Shown here in pieces: positions 11,905-23,500 of a stretch of 64,000 bases of DNA. The notes below the pieces were generated by a model. The model was not told the DNA's origin and made no database searches. It saw only the letters and a list, made by a program, of their open reading frames with translations. Positions within the stretch are counted from its first letter, which is position 1. Every line of letters starts with the position of its first letter. The translations under genes and the position numbers were made by a program. Source of the DNA: Diospyros lotus (taxonomy: Eukaryota > Streptophyta > Magnoliopsida > Ericales > Ebenaceae); assembly GCF_014633365.1 (NCBI RefSeq), contig NC_068351.1, positions 13,832,907-13,896,906 of the forward strand, read 5' to 3'.

Positions 11905-14173
11905 TATTAGGTGATGCAGGGTCATGAATTCGCTACATACCTGCGAATTTTAAAGTTAGGTAGCTACCACATTGTGCTAAGAGTGGATTGGATAAAAATG
12001 GTGAGCCCCATGATCTTTGATTTTAATAAACTGGAAGTGACTTTCGAATTGGCAGGTAAGAGGATCAAATTAACAAGGAGTTTGGAAGAGGGTGAATGCA
12101 AACTGGCGAAAGGTGGAAGGATGCAGAAATTATTTCAGCATGGGGAAGCTACCATAGCCCAGCTACTTTCCATATATGCAATGGAGTTGGGGGTTTAGGA
12201 AGAAGATGCAGGAGGAAATGCAGCAGTAGAAAGAGTGGACCACTCAGGTCTTAAACCGACTGCCACACTGCATTCTCTCAACGAGGTACAACCTAGTGAC
12301 CCTTTACATTCATTGTTGATTAAGTTTGAGGATTTGTTTGTTGAACCTTCTAGCCTACCCCCAACCCGATTCCTTGATCACACTATCCATTTGAAACCCA
12401 AAACGGAGCCTGTGAATGTTCAATCCTATAGGCATTCCCCTTTCAAAAGGCTAAAATTGAAAGATTGGTTAAGGAAATGCTGACTAGATCCGTAATCCAA
12501 CCGAGTCAAAGCCCTTTTGCTTCCCCCGTTCTACTAAAAAAAAAAAAGATGGTTCTTGACAGTTTTGTGTTGACTACCACCAATTGAATTTCCTAACCAT
12601 CAGCAATAAATTCTCAATTCCAGTAATAGAGGATCTCCTAGACGAATTGTTGGGTGCCACTGTTTTCCCCAAGCTTGACCTAAAATTAGGGTATCACCAG
12701 ATTTGAATAAGTTCCAACAGATATTTCCAAGACTACTTTTATGACTCATCGAGGCCTATACGAGTTTTTAGTAATGCCATAACTAATATCCCTGCCACCT
12801 TAATGAACCACATTTTTAACCCTTACCTGAGAAAATTCATACTTGTCTTTTTCATACTTGTCTTTTTTTATGACATTTTCATATATAGCCCATCTGTTGA
12901 CCAACATTAGAGCCACTTAGAAATAGCCTTCAAAATCCTCGGATCTAATCAACTATTTATAAAGAGATCTAAGTGAACCTTTGCTGAGAGGAAGGTGGAG
13001 TACTTAGGCCACATGATTACTAGGGAAAGGGTGAGCACAGACCCAAATAAGATTGCAGTTATGGTGGAGTGGCCGAGGCCTAACACGGTCAAAGACCTAA
13101 GAGAATTCTTGGGCTTAACAGGGTATTATAAAAGATTCATCAAAGATTATGGAATTATAAGCAAACCATTAACCGAATTACTCAAAAAGAACAATTTTGG
13201 ACAGAATCCAAGGGGAGAGGTAGCCTTTCACACATTAAAGAATGCCATGACACAGGCCCCTAAACTAGCCCTACCTGATTTTACTAAGCCCTTTATTTTG
13301 GAGATAGAAGCATACGAAACAGGGGTTGGTGCAGTGCTGGTACAGGAGGGAAGACCCTTGGCTTTTCTCAGCCAAGCCTTAGCCCCAAAGCACTTGGGAC
13401 TAAGCATTTATGACAAGGAGCTGAATGCAGTGTTAAAAGCAGTAGACAAATGGAGATATTATGTAGAGGGGAACCAGTTTGTGATAAAGATTGACCATGA
13501 GAGCCTCAAATTCCTGTTGCAATAGAGGATGCACACTCAGTTGCAGAGAAAAGGAATTACTAAGCTCTTAGGGATGGACTATACCATACAATACAAAAAA
13601 GGGAAAGAAAACACCATGGCAAATATACTATCAAGGAGGGAGGGAAAAAGGAGTTACCAAGCTATCTCAGTTGTGGTGCCTAATTGGGTGAAGGAGATCA
13701 CACCAAGTTATGAACAAACTGCATGGGCAAAGGATATTGTGGCTCAACTAGCAACTGAGTCCACTAATTGGGATGGTTATACCTTGTCGGCCAGGTTATT
13801 GAGTTGCAAAGGGAGGCTGGTAATAGGTGAAGATGATCAGCTCAAAAGAAGGATCCTGCAGTCCTTGCACCACTCACCTATAGGAGGTCATTCAAGCTTA
13901 AATGTTACTTATCACAAGGTAAGACAAATGTTTTATTGGCCTGGACAGAAAAGATATGTAATCAAATATGTGCTAGAGTGCCCACTTTGTCAACGTTGTA
14001 ATCATGAGCAGGTTCCGTATCCAGGCTTGCTGCAGCCACTGGACGTTCCAGATCAGGCATGGCAGCAAATCTCCATAGATTTCATGGAAGGTCTACCTAA
14101 ATAAGAAGGAAGAGTGTTGTGTTAGTGGTAGTCGACAAACTGACCAAATTTGGCCATTTCGTAAGTATGGCTC

Positions 14174-14525
14174 TGGTAGATCCCTTGCACAATTGGTTGA
14201 ATTTTAGCTCAAAAACAGTAGGAATTCCTCAATTACAGTAGCTTTAACAATGGATGTAAACGAAAACAATGAAAGAAAACAAAACAGGCCAATTCGAGAG
14301 GGCCTTATCTCTCCCATGATCACTCTTCCAAAATTTCCAGCCCCTTTCTCTCTCCTCCTCCCTCCCCTTTTATACGTAATCCTCATTCCGTTGCAGCCAC
14401 GTGAGTGAATATTCTTTCTCCAACTGAATGTGACTCTTCTACTCTTGCATTTTCTTCCTTTAACTGCCCTTGCTTCTCCACCCTTTTTACGTCTCTAGTA
14501 TGTGTGACGAATAGGGATTCTAACA
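14174..14525 (-). repeat. Element D 3' LTR
   Basis: 352 bp, near-identical to 16592-16942. TG...CA ends on both strands; outer flank GGCTC. Confidence 0.93.
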
Positions 14526-14529
14526 TTAC

Positions 14530-16568
14530 TCCTTCCCATGAAATTCACCTTGTCCTCAAGGTTAAACTCAGGAAATTAATGCTGAATATGATGGCATGGC
14601 AGGGGTGGCAACCCCTTCCATTGGATAAGAACATCAAGGCTTCTCAAATTTGTTCCCCTACCCAGCCTTACCCCCGGTAGGAATTCTAGTTCTTCCACTA
14701 TCTCTAGCTCTGCAGTCCCAGGATGCAGTGTGATGCTGTGGTTGCCCCTCCGGTGAGGGAGAAGTTCACATGACTCCTCAAAAACCTCCCTAAATTATGC
14801 CAACACTTCTTGTAACCCATCAGGTACTTCCACCTTACTTCCATGAGTTCAACAGACAAACTTCCCAACTCCAGGAGTACACCCTCTCCATTTTCATGAA
14901 ACACCCTCATCATCGACTTTTAAGGATACCAATGTCTTGCTAAGACTAAGATCACCTTGCAAAGTCACAACAGTGTCCCCCACTCGAAATTTCATAACCA
15001 ATGGTCCCCAATCCACCTGTGTCAACCCAAGGGTGGCTAACCATTTCATTCCAAAAATAACATCTAAGCTCCCCCATTCCAACAGTAAGAAATCCTCAAC
15101 TACTTCGACATTTTGCGATGTTAGGGTCACCTCCTTACACACACCAGCCCCTTGAACAGCTATGCCCGACCCCATGATCACACCATAACCTCTAGTTTGT
15201 GTCCGGACCAGTCCCGATTTCTGCACCAGATCAACCGTTATGAAGTTATGGAAGCCCTGCTATCAATTAGGACCACCACCTCTTGGCCCTCTACTTCCCC
15301 CTTTATTTTCATGGTCTGTCAATGGGTTAACCCCACTACCAAATTTAAGAATAGCTCCCCCATCTCCCCCATTTTGACCGTGTCCCCCAATTCCCCTGAA
15401 TTCCCCCCTGCTTCAACTTCCTCTGTGCCTTTTTCTTCGTCTTCCCTTTCCTCCTCATAAATTACCATTACCTGTAACTCTCTATTCTTGCATTTTTGCC
15501 CAATCGAATACTTCTCATCACAATAGAAACACAAGCCCTTAGCCCGTCTGGCTTGCAACTCACTCAACCGTTTGAAAGAGGGGTTGTTTCACTTACCGAC
15601 GGTCAGAGGCCAGTGTGAGGAGGAGGGGTTGGGCGTCACCGATTTTTGTGTCGTCGGCAAAGGAGGCATATCACTACCCGCTAGTGATTCAAAATTGGGG
15701 ACGAAGGCGCTTGCCCTCTGTTTGGGCCAGGTTCAAAAATGCTTCCACGAATCACCAGATTCCTCTCTTTAATTGGTTGGGCCAGGTCCATCATCTGCTC
15801 CAGCCCTATCAACCTCGACACCCTCATCTCGGCTCAGATGACCGGCATCAATCCGTTGATAAAGTGGCCCTCCAGCAACGCATTTGGCATGCCTTCAAGC
15901 GGTGAGGTCAGAGTCTCGAAGAAGAGGCAGTAGTCCTCAGCGGACCCCCAATGTCGGAGCGCAAGGAACCTCTCTTCCACCATGCCTTCCTGCATGGGCC
16001 TGAACCTATTCCTCAACATCGCCTTGAGTCCCTCCCAGCTCCTCACCCGTCATTGTCTTTGCTCCCTCTGGAACCAAGAAAGAGAAGCTCCTTCAAAACA
16101 GGGAGCCGCTGAGTCCAACTTCTCCGCATTCGTTAATTGATTCACGAAGAAGTATTGTTCGACCCTAAAAACCCAACCATCAAGGTCGTCTCCCTTAAAC
16201 ATGAGCATCGCCAAGCGTCAACTTCTCACTTCCAACCTCCCCAAGATATCAAACCCACCGCCTACTTCCTTACTCCGTTCCCTAAGTTCCGACGTGGCCT
16301 CCCCAGTGAAGGACGAGCCCACAGGTAGGTTCTCCTCACTCTGTTTTCCCTTCCTCCCTTTCTCCTAGTCCTCCCATTTCTCCATCAGTAAATTCAATTG
16401 GTCTAACATCATCACCATGTTCTTCTCTATATTCTGCACCCTCTAGAGCTCATTTCTCATAGACTCCAAATCGACCTCCAGACCCCCCATCTTTCCTTCA
16501 ATTCGCTCTTGATAACTCTCCAATCATCCCTCCAATTCACCCACTCTCTCAGAGACGATCACCCCCAT
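14530..16568 (-). pseudogene. Element D gag-protease with fused pol tail
   Basis: Gag likely starts at the ATG at 16568 (MGVIV). Coiled-coil-like N-terminal codons follow (16137-16560, with stops), then the capsid region (SWEGLKAMLRNRFRPMQEG, 15834-16046), a zinc knuckle CFYCDEKYSIGQKC (15500-15540; the spacing fits CX2CX3-4HX4C but the His is replaced), the aspartic protease to RT linker (IVMGSG-like GVIMGSGIAVQG, LDVIFGMKWLATLG, 14894-15226) and the first RT codons (14704-14900). At about 14700 the frame switches to an end-of-integrase tail (VLIQWKGLPP, FNLEDKVNFMG) before the polypurine tract. Catalytic RT, RNase H and the integrase core are absent. Confidence 0.82.
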
Positions 16569-16591
16569 AGATCAATGCTCTAATACCAAAA

Positions 16592-16942
16592 TGGTAGATC
16601 CCTTACACAATTGGTTGAATTTTAGCTCAAAAATAGTAGGAATTCCTCAATTACAGTAGCTTCAACAATGATGTAAACGAAAACAATGAAAGAAAGCAAA
16701 ACAGGCCAATTCAAGAGGGCCTTATCTCTCCCACGATCACTCTTCCAAAATTTCCAGCCCCTTTCTCTCTCCTCCTCCCTCCCCTTTTATACGTAATCCT
16801 CATTCCGTTGCAACCACGTGAGTGAATATTCCTTCTCCAACTGAATGTGACTCTTCTACCCTTGAATTTTCTTCCCTTAACTACCCTTGCTTCTCCACCC
16901 TTTTTATGTCTCTAGTATGTCTGACGAATAGGGATTCTAACA
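16592..16942 (-). repeat. Element D 5' LTR
   Basis: 351 bp partner of 14174-14525, with the tRNA-Met type primer site immediately inside it on the minus strand (about 16578-16590). Confidence 0.93.
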
Positions 16943-17735
16943 GGCTCATCCCTATACAGCCCCCAAGGTAGCAAGGTTGCTGTTAAGACTCTGTGGTGAA
17001 GATACATGGGCTACTCCTATCCATCATCTTGGACAAGGACAAAGTATTCACCAACAACTTTTGGAGAGAGCTATTCAAACAATTCGGAGTGGGGTTGCAC
17101 ATGTCAACGACATACCATCCCAAAATTAATGGACAAACCGAAAGAGTGAACCAATGCCTAGAGACTTACCTAAGATGCATCTGCTTCTCTAAGCCCAAGA
17201 GTTGGAATAGGTGGTTGCTACAAGCACAATGGTGGTATAATTCAAACTTCCATCAATCCTTAAAGAGGTCCGCGTTTGAGGCCCTCTTTGGATATAAGCC
17301 ACCTTTAATTCCTGTTGTCATGTAATATTCAAGAACTGAAATAGCCACAGACCAGTATTTGCAACAAAGACATGAAGCATGGAAGATGATAAAGGAGGAG
17401 TTGACAATAGCACAGAACAAGATGAAGCAAATGGCAAATAGGAGGAGAAGTGAGAGAATTTTTGAGGTGGGAGACATGGTTTATTTGAAGGTCAAAAGAT
17501 TTCAGCAACAGTTTTTTTCTATGACCCCTACATCAAAGTTAAGTCCAAAGTATTATGGGCATTTTCCTGTCTTGGCCAAGATCGGGAGGGTGGCATACAA
17601 GCTGCAATTACCGGAAGAAGTTGATGATCACCCTGTTTTCCACGTTTCACTGTTAAAAAAGTTCGTGGGGCCGACTGAATTAACCAGCTTGGACTTGCCC
17701 CATATGGAAGAAGATTCATCAACAAGGGTGGGAGC

Positions 17736-18163
17736 TGCTTGCAGTGCTGGAAAAGAGTCATCCATCAAAATTCCATACCTCTCACCCAAGTCTTGGTGCA
17801 GTGGAGTCACCTGCACCCTAATCACACAACTTGGGAATACTTGCCTGATCTTCTCAAACAATTCCACTGAGTCGCACAACTTCTGTAATTTCTTGAGGAC
17901 AAGAAATGTTTCACCCGGTGTACATTCCCAGCGGGTTACTCCCCAGCTATGAGCTATATATATGGCCACAGCCACAGATTGTAAGGCATGTGATGAATAA
18001 ATATTCTCTTTTTCTCTCTCTATTCTGTTATTCTCTCTCTCTCTCTCTCTTTCGTATCTTCTCTCTCTCTCTCTCTCCCTCTCTCGTAACTTCTCCTCTC
18101 CTAAATCCTTCTCTAATCTCGAATATACCAAATCAGACCCTTTGTCAATTATGGAGGATTAAC
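17736..18163 (+). repeat. Probable gypsy C 3' LTR with TATA box and CT microsatellites
   Basis: Begins TGCTTGCAG directly after the polypurine tract that follows the integrase end. It contains a TATA-like CTATATATATGG at about 17955 and CT runs at 18031-18051 and 18060-18085. No second copy is available for comparison, so the right end (18147 or 18163) is an estimate. Confidence 0.6.
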
Positions 18164-18229
18164 ATGGTACTGCGTAAAACAAGCAGATCCATCAGTAGAA
18201 ATCAAAATTGTTTGTTTAGAAGGTGAAAG

Positions 18230-19100
18230 GCTCCTATCATGAGTAACAATATCGGCAACTTGCGGTTGTGAGGGTTTCCCGTGAAATTCTAGCAAGTACA
18301 TTTAGTGTGACCAACCTCATTGCAGTAATAACACATAGGTCTGCTGCTACTATCTCAGAACTGCAACCCCCACTGCCACTAGTATCACCATTGTGCCTCC
18401 CTCCACAACCATTCCAACCACCCTTTCCACCACCACCACCACAATGTCCATTTGCAATCCAGTTATTGCGACTTACAGCAAAGTTGGTACCTGGAGGAGG
18501 ACGAGGATTCTCTGCTAGTAAAACCCTAGTAAAAATATCATGTAGAGATCCAAGCTTCAGGCTAGACAAAATTTGCGTTCAAGCAGCATCAAATTATGTT
18601 GGTAATCCTGCCAAAAAAACTCATAACAGCCATCTATTCACATTGAGACTGTTGCGTCTTTACATCAGTGCTAAATGGAAGAAGAATTCAACTCTTCATA
18701 CACTCATTTGAAGTCCATAAAATATTCCATAAGGGTCCTATCCTGTTTCTTTGGGCGGTAAAACTCCTAACACACATCATAGATGCGAGAGACATCACCT
18801 TTGCCGAAGTATAAAAAGGCTAGGTAATCCATAAGCTCCTTAACAAATTCACAATGATTTACTAGACCAATTATCTCAATGTCGATAAGAGTGTTGGATC
18901 CGCAGAAATATCTTAGCGTCCTCACATAACCATGCCTTCTTTGCAGCAGCATTAGATGGCAGTTCATCAGTGTGGTGGTCATCTCTTTCAGTGCTACGAT
19001 TGTATACCCTAACGGTTTTGCTCCAATCTAAATAGTTCCCACCATTGAGTTTATGTTTTGTGATTTTTGTTGTCATGAATGACATCAGAAATCAGTCTTT
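18230..19100 (-). pseudogene. Copia A gag remnant
   Basis: Minus-strand frames give TKHKLNGGNYLDWSKTVRVY and AAAKKAWLCEDAKIFL (18876-19085), then EIIGLVNHCEFVKELMDYL (18767-18900), and a glycine-rich RNA-binding tail with LGSLHDIFTRVL (18237-18569) leading toward a worn zinc knuckle. The order and spacing fit Ty1/copia gag (UBN2-type). Several stops and frame changes are present. The leader with the primer site lies at 19100-19567, and gypsy C interrupts downstream near 18163. Confidence 0.82.
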
Positions 19101-19567
19101 ACCCCCGTAACATCTACTTGTTCAGTAGCATTAGCTGTTTCTGGCTCATGGACCACTATCAAGAACTACACCGAACTAACTCAAGTGGACCAACAGGAAG
19201 GATTGGATGATTGGAACAGGTAGACACGAGAGGACTAGAACAAGATCAAAATAAGGAAGAATCAATACTCGAGTCACCACCAAGAACACAACTGGCTGCC
19301 AAAAACTAGGAAGAGCCAATACTTGAGTATCCACTGGGAACTCAACTCACTGCACTATCGGGATTCAACAGGATCACGCCACAGCTGCAACTTGAACAGG
19401 ATTGTAAATAGAACAGTCGTGAGCACACCAAGCACACCTAGAACGGGGCTTACCTAGGCTTGGAACTGCACCTCATGATCAAGCACGACAAGGACTGCTT
19501 CAACTCAGGTAAAAGGGCTTGCTCAACTAGGGCAAAACTTAGGGCAAACGGGCTGGCTCTAATACCA

Positions 19568-19769
19568 TGTAAAGAGAGAAATATTCTGTATTTTTCTGTT
19601 TCTTGCAGACACACATTACACTATTATATTTACATTCTAGATCCTCAGATTGTGCTTAGGATATTCTACTTTCTATATTTACAGAGTACACTATCCTACA
19701 CACTCTAGTCTTACAACGTTGAATGTTCTAGTTGTCTAGTTTCTATAAATATAGTTTCTATAGATAACA
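19568..19769 (-). repeat. Copia A 5' LTR
   Basis: 202 bp, TGTTATCTATAG...TCTTTACA on the minus strand, followed at once by TGGTATTAGAGCC. Partner of 6052-6255. Confidence 0.92.
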
Positions 19770-20501
19770 GTTGCATTTGAACCAGCTCCATATTTTAAAA
19801 ACCGGCATTTGAGACATGGTTTCCCCCATTTATCACAAATAAGCTAGCTTTTATGTTTAACAGTTTTATGGGTAACAGGGAGCAGTTCATGGTACAATTC
19901 GTACTACAGGCAAGTATTTACAATACTAAGATCAAATAAAAAACAATCCACGTAAAAGAATGCATAGTTCTCTATAGTTAACAATTAAACAATTGAATGC
20001 AATTTTTAACTTCTATGTGAATAAGGAAAACGAGAGATAAAACACTGGAAAATGTATTCTGCAACTAAACAAACAATAAGCAGTTACAGTTTTTTTCTCT
20101 AGGTTTTTGCTTTCTGCTTCAGAAATAAACAAAAGTATCATTAGCAAATTTATACAGAAGATTTCATCCAACAGTGGCCCAGCAACCACTCATCTCATGA
20201 AGAAAGAAAAAAGTGAAACACGATATGATTTATATGTGCATGTGGCCTTTTCTTTACAAATGCATGTGTGTGGCCTAATCGATATTTCCACACATATTGC
20301 TAGTAATTGTGGTTTATGGGTAATAAATTTTGGTGCCAAACTAGCATTATGCATCAGCAGGAAAAACAAGAGATTGCTGCAGTAATAATAGTAGTAGTCA
20401 TAGTGCAACGGAATAGACAAAGTAATGATTTAGTTGCAAGTACAAAACTCAGTGCATAGGAAAAAACATGACAAGCTGGACGTGACAGTAACATGCCCTT
20501 C
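19770..20501 (-). other. Pumilio 3' flank, probably the 3' UTR
   Basis: About 730 bp between the Pumilio stop codon and the copia A LTR. No other gene is seen. The 3' UTR must lie here, but I could not choose a poly(A) site; the copia insertion begins within 0.75 kb of the stop. Confidence 0.5.
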
Positions 20502-23500
20502 CTAGGAGGTAAGAGGCTGGAAGGCCTCTGTCAAGCCATAGCTTCACCATATTAAATGAAAATCAAGTGAATCAAAAAGTCAGCATATAAAATATTGATT
20601 CACAAGCAAGCCAAAACTTGATATAATGTGAACAAGGAAATTTCACCCCACTCCATAACCATGCACCACCATTATGTATTGTAGATACAATGAAGGAGAT
20701 GTTACCCAATGAGCTCATTCCTTCAGTTATCTTATTAGTGTAAGAATTTTCCAGATTGATTTATTATATTTTAATTGTATGATTTCCATGCTTCAAATAG
20801 TAGAAGAATAAAAAAAAATATCAAAATACCAGCAAATAAGCTAATGCATATCAGCAGAAAATAAATTATATGGATCACTACAGATGACTACCATCGTAAT
20901 GCATGCACGTGCAAAGGGAATATAGAAATAGAAAATCCACGCACCTTCACCAGCTAATTGCTCAAAGCGAGCAACGATATGTTTTCCATAAGTGTATTTC
21001 TTCAAAGAATGAAGGTGTATTCTGATCTGATTCAGCAAAACTTCCCTTTGCTTATCATTGCTTGTTTCAAGGATCTTTTGGACCACATAATTTGCAAACT
21101 GGTCTTTCATCATTATCTAGAAGATGCCAATAAGAAGATCATTCAACAAAATACACATTTAATCAATACAAGCTTCAAATAATAGATGCTGTATCCAAAT
21201 AAAAGATAATTCTTGAAATTATTTGAGCTAGAAAGCTTTACACACACAACTCATCACTGTTGTGTTGAGGAATGGTAATACTTTTCCAGTACAGCCTTAG
21301 CAAATTGCAAAACTAGCCATGTTTAACTCTTGGTATTAGACAAGCTGAAACAGCTTGACCTCCCAAAACTTGCCCCCACACAAGATTAGAAGGTAAGCAA
21401 CTACTAAATGTAAATCTGAAAGTTTCCTCGTATTATAGCAATGAACAAACTGTTTTAGTATAATATCATACTCCAGGCTATTTTCAAAAATGGGAGACAA
21501 TATAAATGTTCATAATACTAAGTACACTATCAAGTAAGATGTTTCCCATTGCTTTTATTTGTAAAATAAGGATTTCCATAATATTTCAATTTGTTGTTTA
21601 AGTGCAAATATTTGTCAGGCAAGCACAAGGATATATTTTGTGCAGTCACTTTACAAACATCACCACAAATTACATATGTGGTGATTAATCTATCCTGCCA
21701 ACCCCTAGCCAAACATTGACAGAAGGGAGGGAAAACAAAGAGCCAACATATGAGATTTCAAAAACCAGACAGGAATAACCAATTTCATTATCTTAACTGT
21801 TAACTGCTATACTCCTGTCTTCTGAGAACCCCAAAACTGTCCCTCTTGGAAGGAACTCCATTTTCATTACCCATTCACTGATGCACGGTAGAAGTATGGT
21901 GTCTATGAAGCTTGACCTAATCATTATTTACAGGTATATCATGGTTACTCCAAAAAGGAAAAGCTAAAGAGAATTTCACAAATCACACCTCCTCCTAGTA
22001 AGAGACCTTGAACTCAGATAAATCTAGGTAGCTCCTGAGCTAAATATAGGTGGGGCTAGTGCCTGGATCTCATCCTACTGATTAGCAGGACATGTGGATC
22101 AAGTCAAATTAATTTTCAAGTAAAACTATTCTACTTTCCTGATATCACATAAGCACGCAATAGCAGAGGGCAGGAACTAAATTATCCACTTACCAGTAAA
22201 TTATCATTTTCCTCAGACTGCCCAAGGATCTCATCAATTAGGAGGTCCCGCTCAGCCACATCACCATGTTCCAAACACTTCTCAACAACATTTGATGCAT
22301 ATTTATGTTGACTCATTTGGACAATTTCCCCACTCAATTTGCTGATGATTTGGCTTCTTTCATAAGGCTTTCCTCTTTCCAAAACATGCTGCAAGCAGTT
22401 AAGCAATCTTGATATATTCAGAATGCAATTCAGGATATGAAGAATATAAAAGGAAAGAAACCAAATATATATATATATATATATCCAGGAATTGGGTATC
22501 ATCTTAGCTCACACAGTAAGAAATTCCCCCTCAAGGCACAAAAGCAGTTTAGGGTTGATCTTTTGTGCACTCAACCAATCACACATGCACATCAGAGAAA
22601 TGGGAGTTAAAGAAAATATATATATATATATGGAAATAATTAATATTCCAGTTAATTAAAATGACTCAGTAAAGCAAGATTTGAAACCGAAAGAACTGTT
22701 AATCTAATCGGCCCATTTTAAATTAACTATTCATTATATTGATGTCAGTGTTATGCTGTTCATAAGATTAATGCAACAAAGGTAGTTTCAGCAGACTTAT
22801 TCTAGTATACTTCAAGAAAGTGAAGTAGTATTCGGATACAAGTGTGCTTCAGCTCCCAGACATTTTTTGCTTATTCAAATATCAGAAAATATCCACTTGT
22901 GATAGTGGTTGATCTCGTTGGTATCATGAAATTAACCAACTCACAGGACAGTTTTAAGTCCCATAACAATAGTTAAATAATTAACCAGAAAAACTTAAAA
23001 CTCCTATGCAGTCAAACAAAGCATTCTTGATGGCATGATGTTTGCTGCTACAAGTATCATACAAATCCCATTCCTGAATTTATGCACCAACTCGAGAGCA
23101 GTGTCATGATCATTAGCATAGGAGCAACATAAATCCTGGTAATCATGAAGGACAAGGGGCAGTGAATTTATTCAGCCAAAAATTACAAAAATAAAAAAAA
23201 TGAAAAATAAAACTTCATGTAGTTCAATACTCAAATTATGAACTCCACTTAGAATTAAAGTATTGTAATTCAACTTCATATTACTTTTGTCCTTGGAAAA
23301 TACAAGGAGAAACAGCAATAAAGTCAACGCTTGGGAACATTTTTACGTAAGTCAATTAGTTGGCAATCTTCTGCTGACAGGTTAGCTGAAAGATAAACAA
23401 AGAGGAGTTATGAAGGAAAATCTTAGCAGTAACTATTTGGATTAAGGATTTTGGATTGGCAATTTGTTTGCCCAATAATCCAAGTTGTAACAAGTGAAGT

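Larger units (their letters stand above)
14174..16942 (-). mobile_element. Gypsy derivative D with LTRs and exact TSD, RT deleted
   Basis: Minus-strand Ty3/gypsy element inserted in the integrase of gypsy C. LTRs at 16592-16942 (5') and 14174-14525 (3') run TGTTAGAATCCC...GATCTACCA and are flanked by identical GGCTC (14169-14173 and 16943-16947). Primer site TGGTATTAGAGC (minus) lies just inside the 5' LTR, and a polypurine tract GGGAAGGAGTAA precedes the 3' LTR. I count 14 substitutions and one indel between LTRs (about 4%), 12 of them transitions. The interior keeps gag, protease and the start of RT, then jumps to the last codons of integrase, so it was probably non-autonomous. Confidence 0.93.
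11911..17700 (+). pseudogene. Gypsy C pol (RT, RNase H, integrase), broken
   Basis: Segments in order: protease/RT linker (LRILKLGSYHIVLRVDW, 11911-12198); RT N-terminus (FLDHTIHLKPKTEPVNV, 12235-12483); an RT core in several frames (12490-12990); RT thumb and RNase H (VEYLGHMIT, FLGLTGYYKRFIKDYG, LALPDFTKPFILEI, 12995-13525), ended by an in-frame TAG; the RNase H end and zinc-binding integrase (GHSSLNVTYHKVRQMFYWPG, CPLCQRCNHEQVP, 13529-14104), ended by TAA; then after element D the integrase core (LDKDKVFTNNFW, TTYHPKINGQTERVNQ, 16993-17325) and its C-terminal region (HPVFHVSLLKK, 17359-17700). It cannot make a functional polyprotein. Confidence 0.88.
11905..18163 (+). mobile_element. Gypsy element C, 5'-truncated, hosting element D
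   Basis: Plus-strand Ty3/gypsy element inside copia A, between gag and integrase of the latter. It begins abruptly in the protease/RT linker (about 11911), runs through RT, RNase H and integrase, is split at 14174-16942 by element D, and ends with a polypurine tract (AAGGGTGGGAGC, 17724-17735) and a probable 3' LTR. I found no 5' LTR, primer site or gag, so the 5' end is deleted. The outer end at about 18163 is estimated from where copia A gag resumes. Confidence 0.78.
6052..19769 (-). mobile_element. Copia element A, full span including nested insertions
   Basis: A minus-strand Ty1/copia element bounded by related LTRs at 19568-19769 (5') and 6052-6255 (3'), each running TGTTATC...TTACA. 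Flanks are GTTGC (19770-19774) and GTTGA (6047-6051), a probable 5-bp target duplication with one change. A primer site, TGGTATTAGAGCC on the minus strand at 19555-19567, and a polypurine tract TTGAGGGGGAG just before the 3' LTR support the orientation. The body is split by copia B in the integrase and by gypsy C between gag and integrase. I counted about 22 differences between the LTRs (roughly 11%), making it the oldest unit of the nest. Confidence 0.88.

Noticed and set aside
17628..18131. 167-residue minus-strand frame with an Arg/Glu-rich start
   Set aside because: It reads the CT microsatellite and LTR of gypsy C backwards; not a protein.
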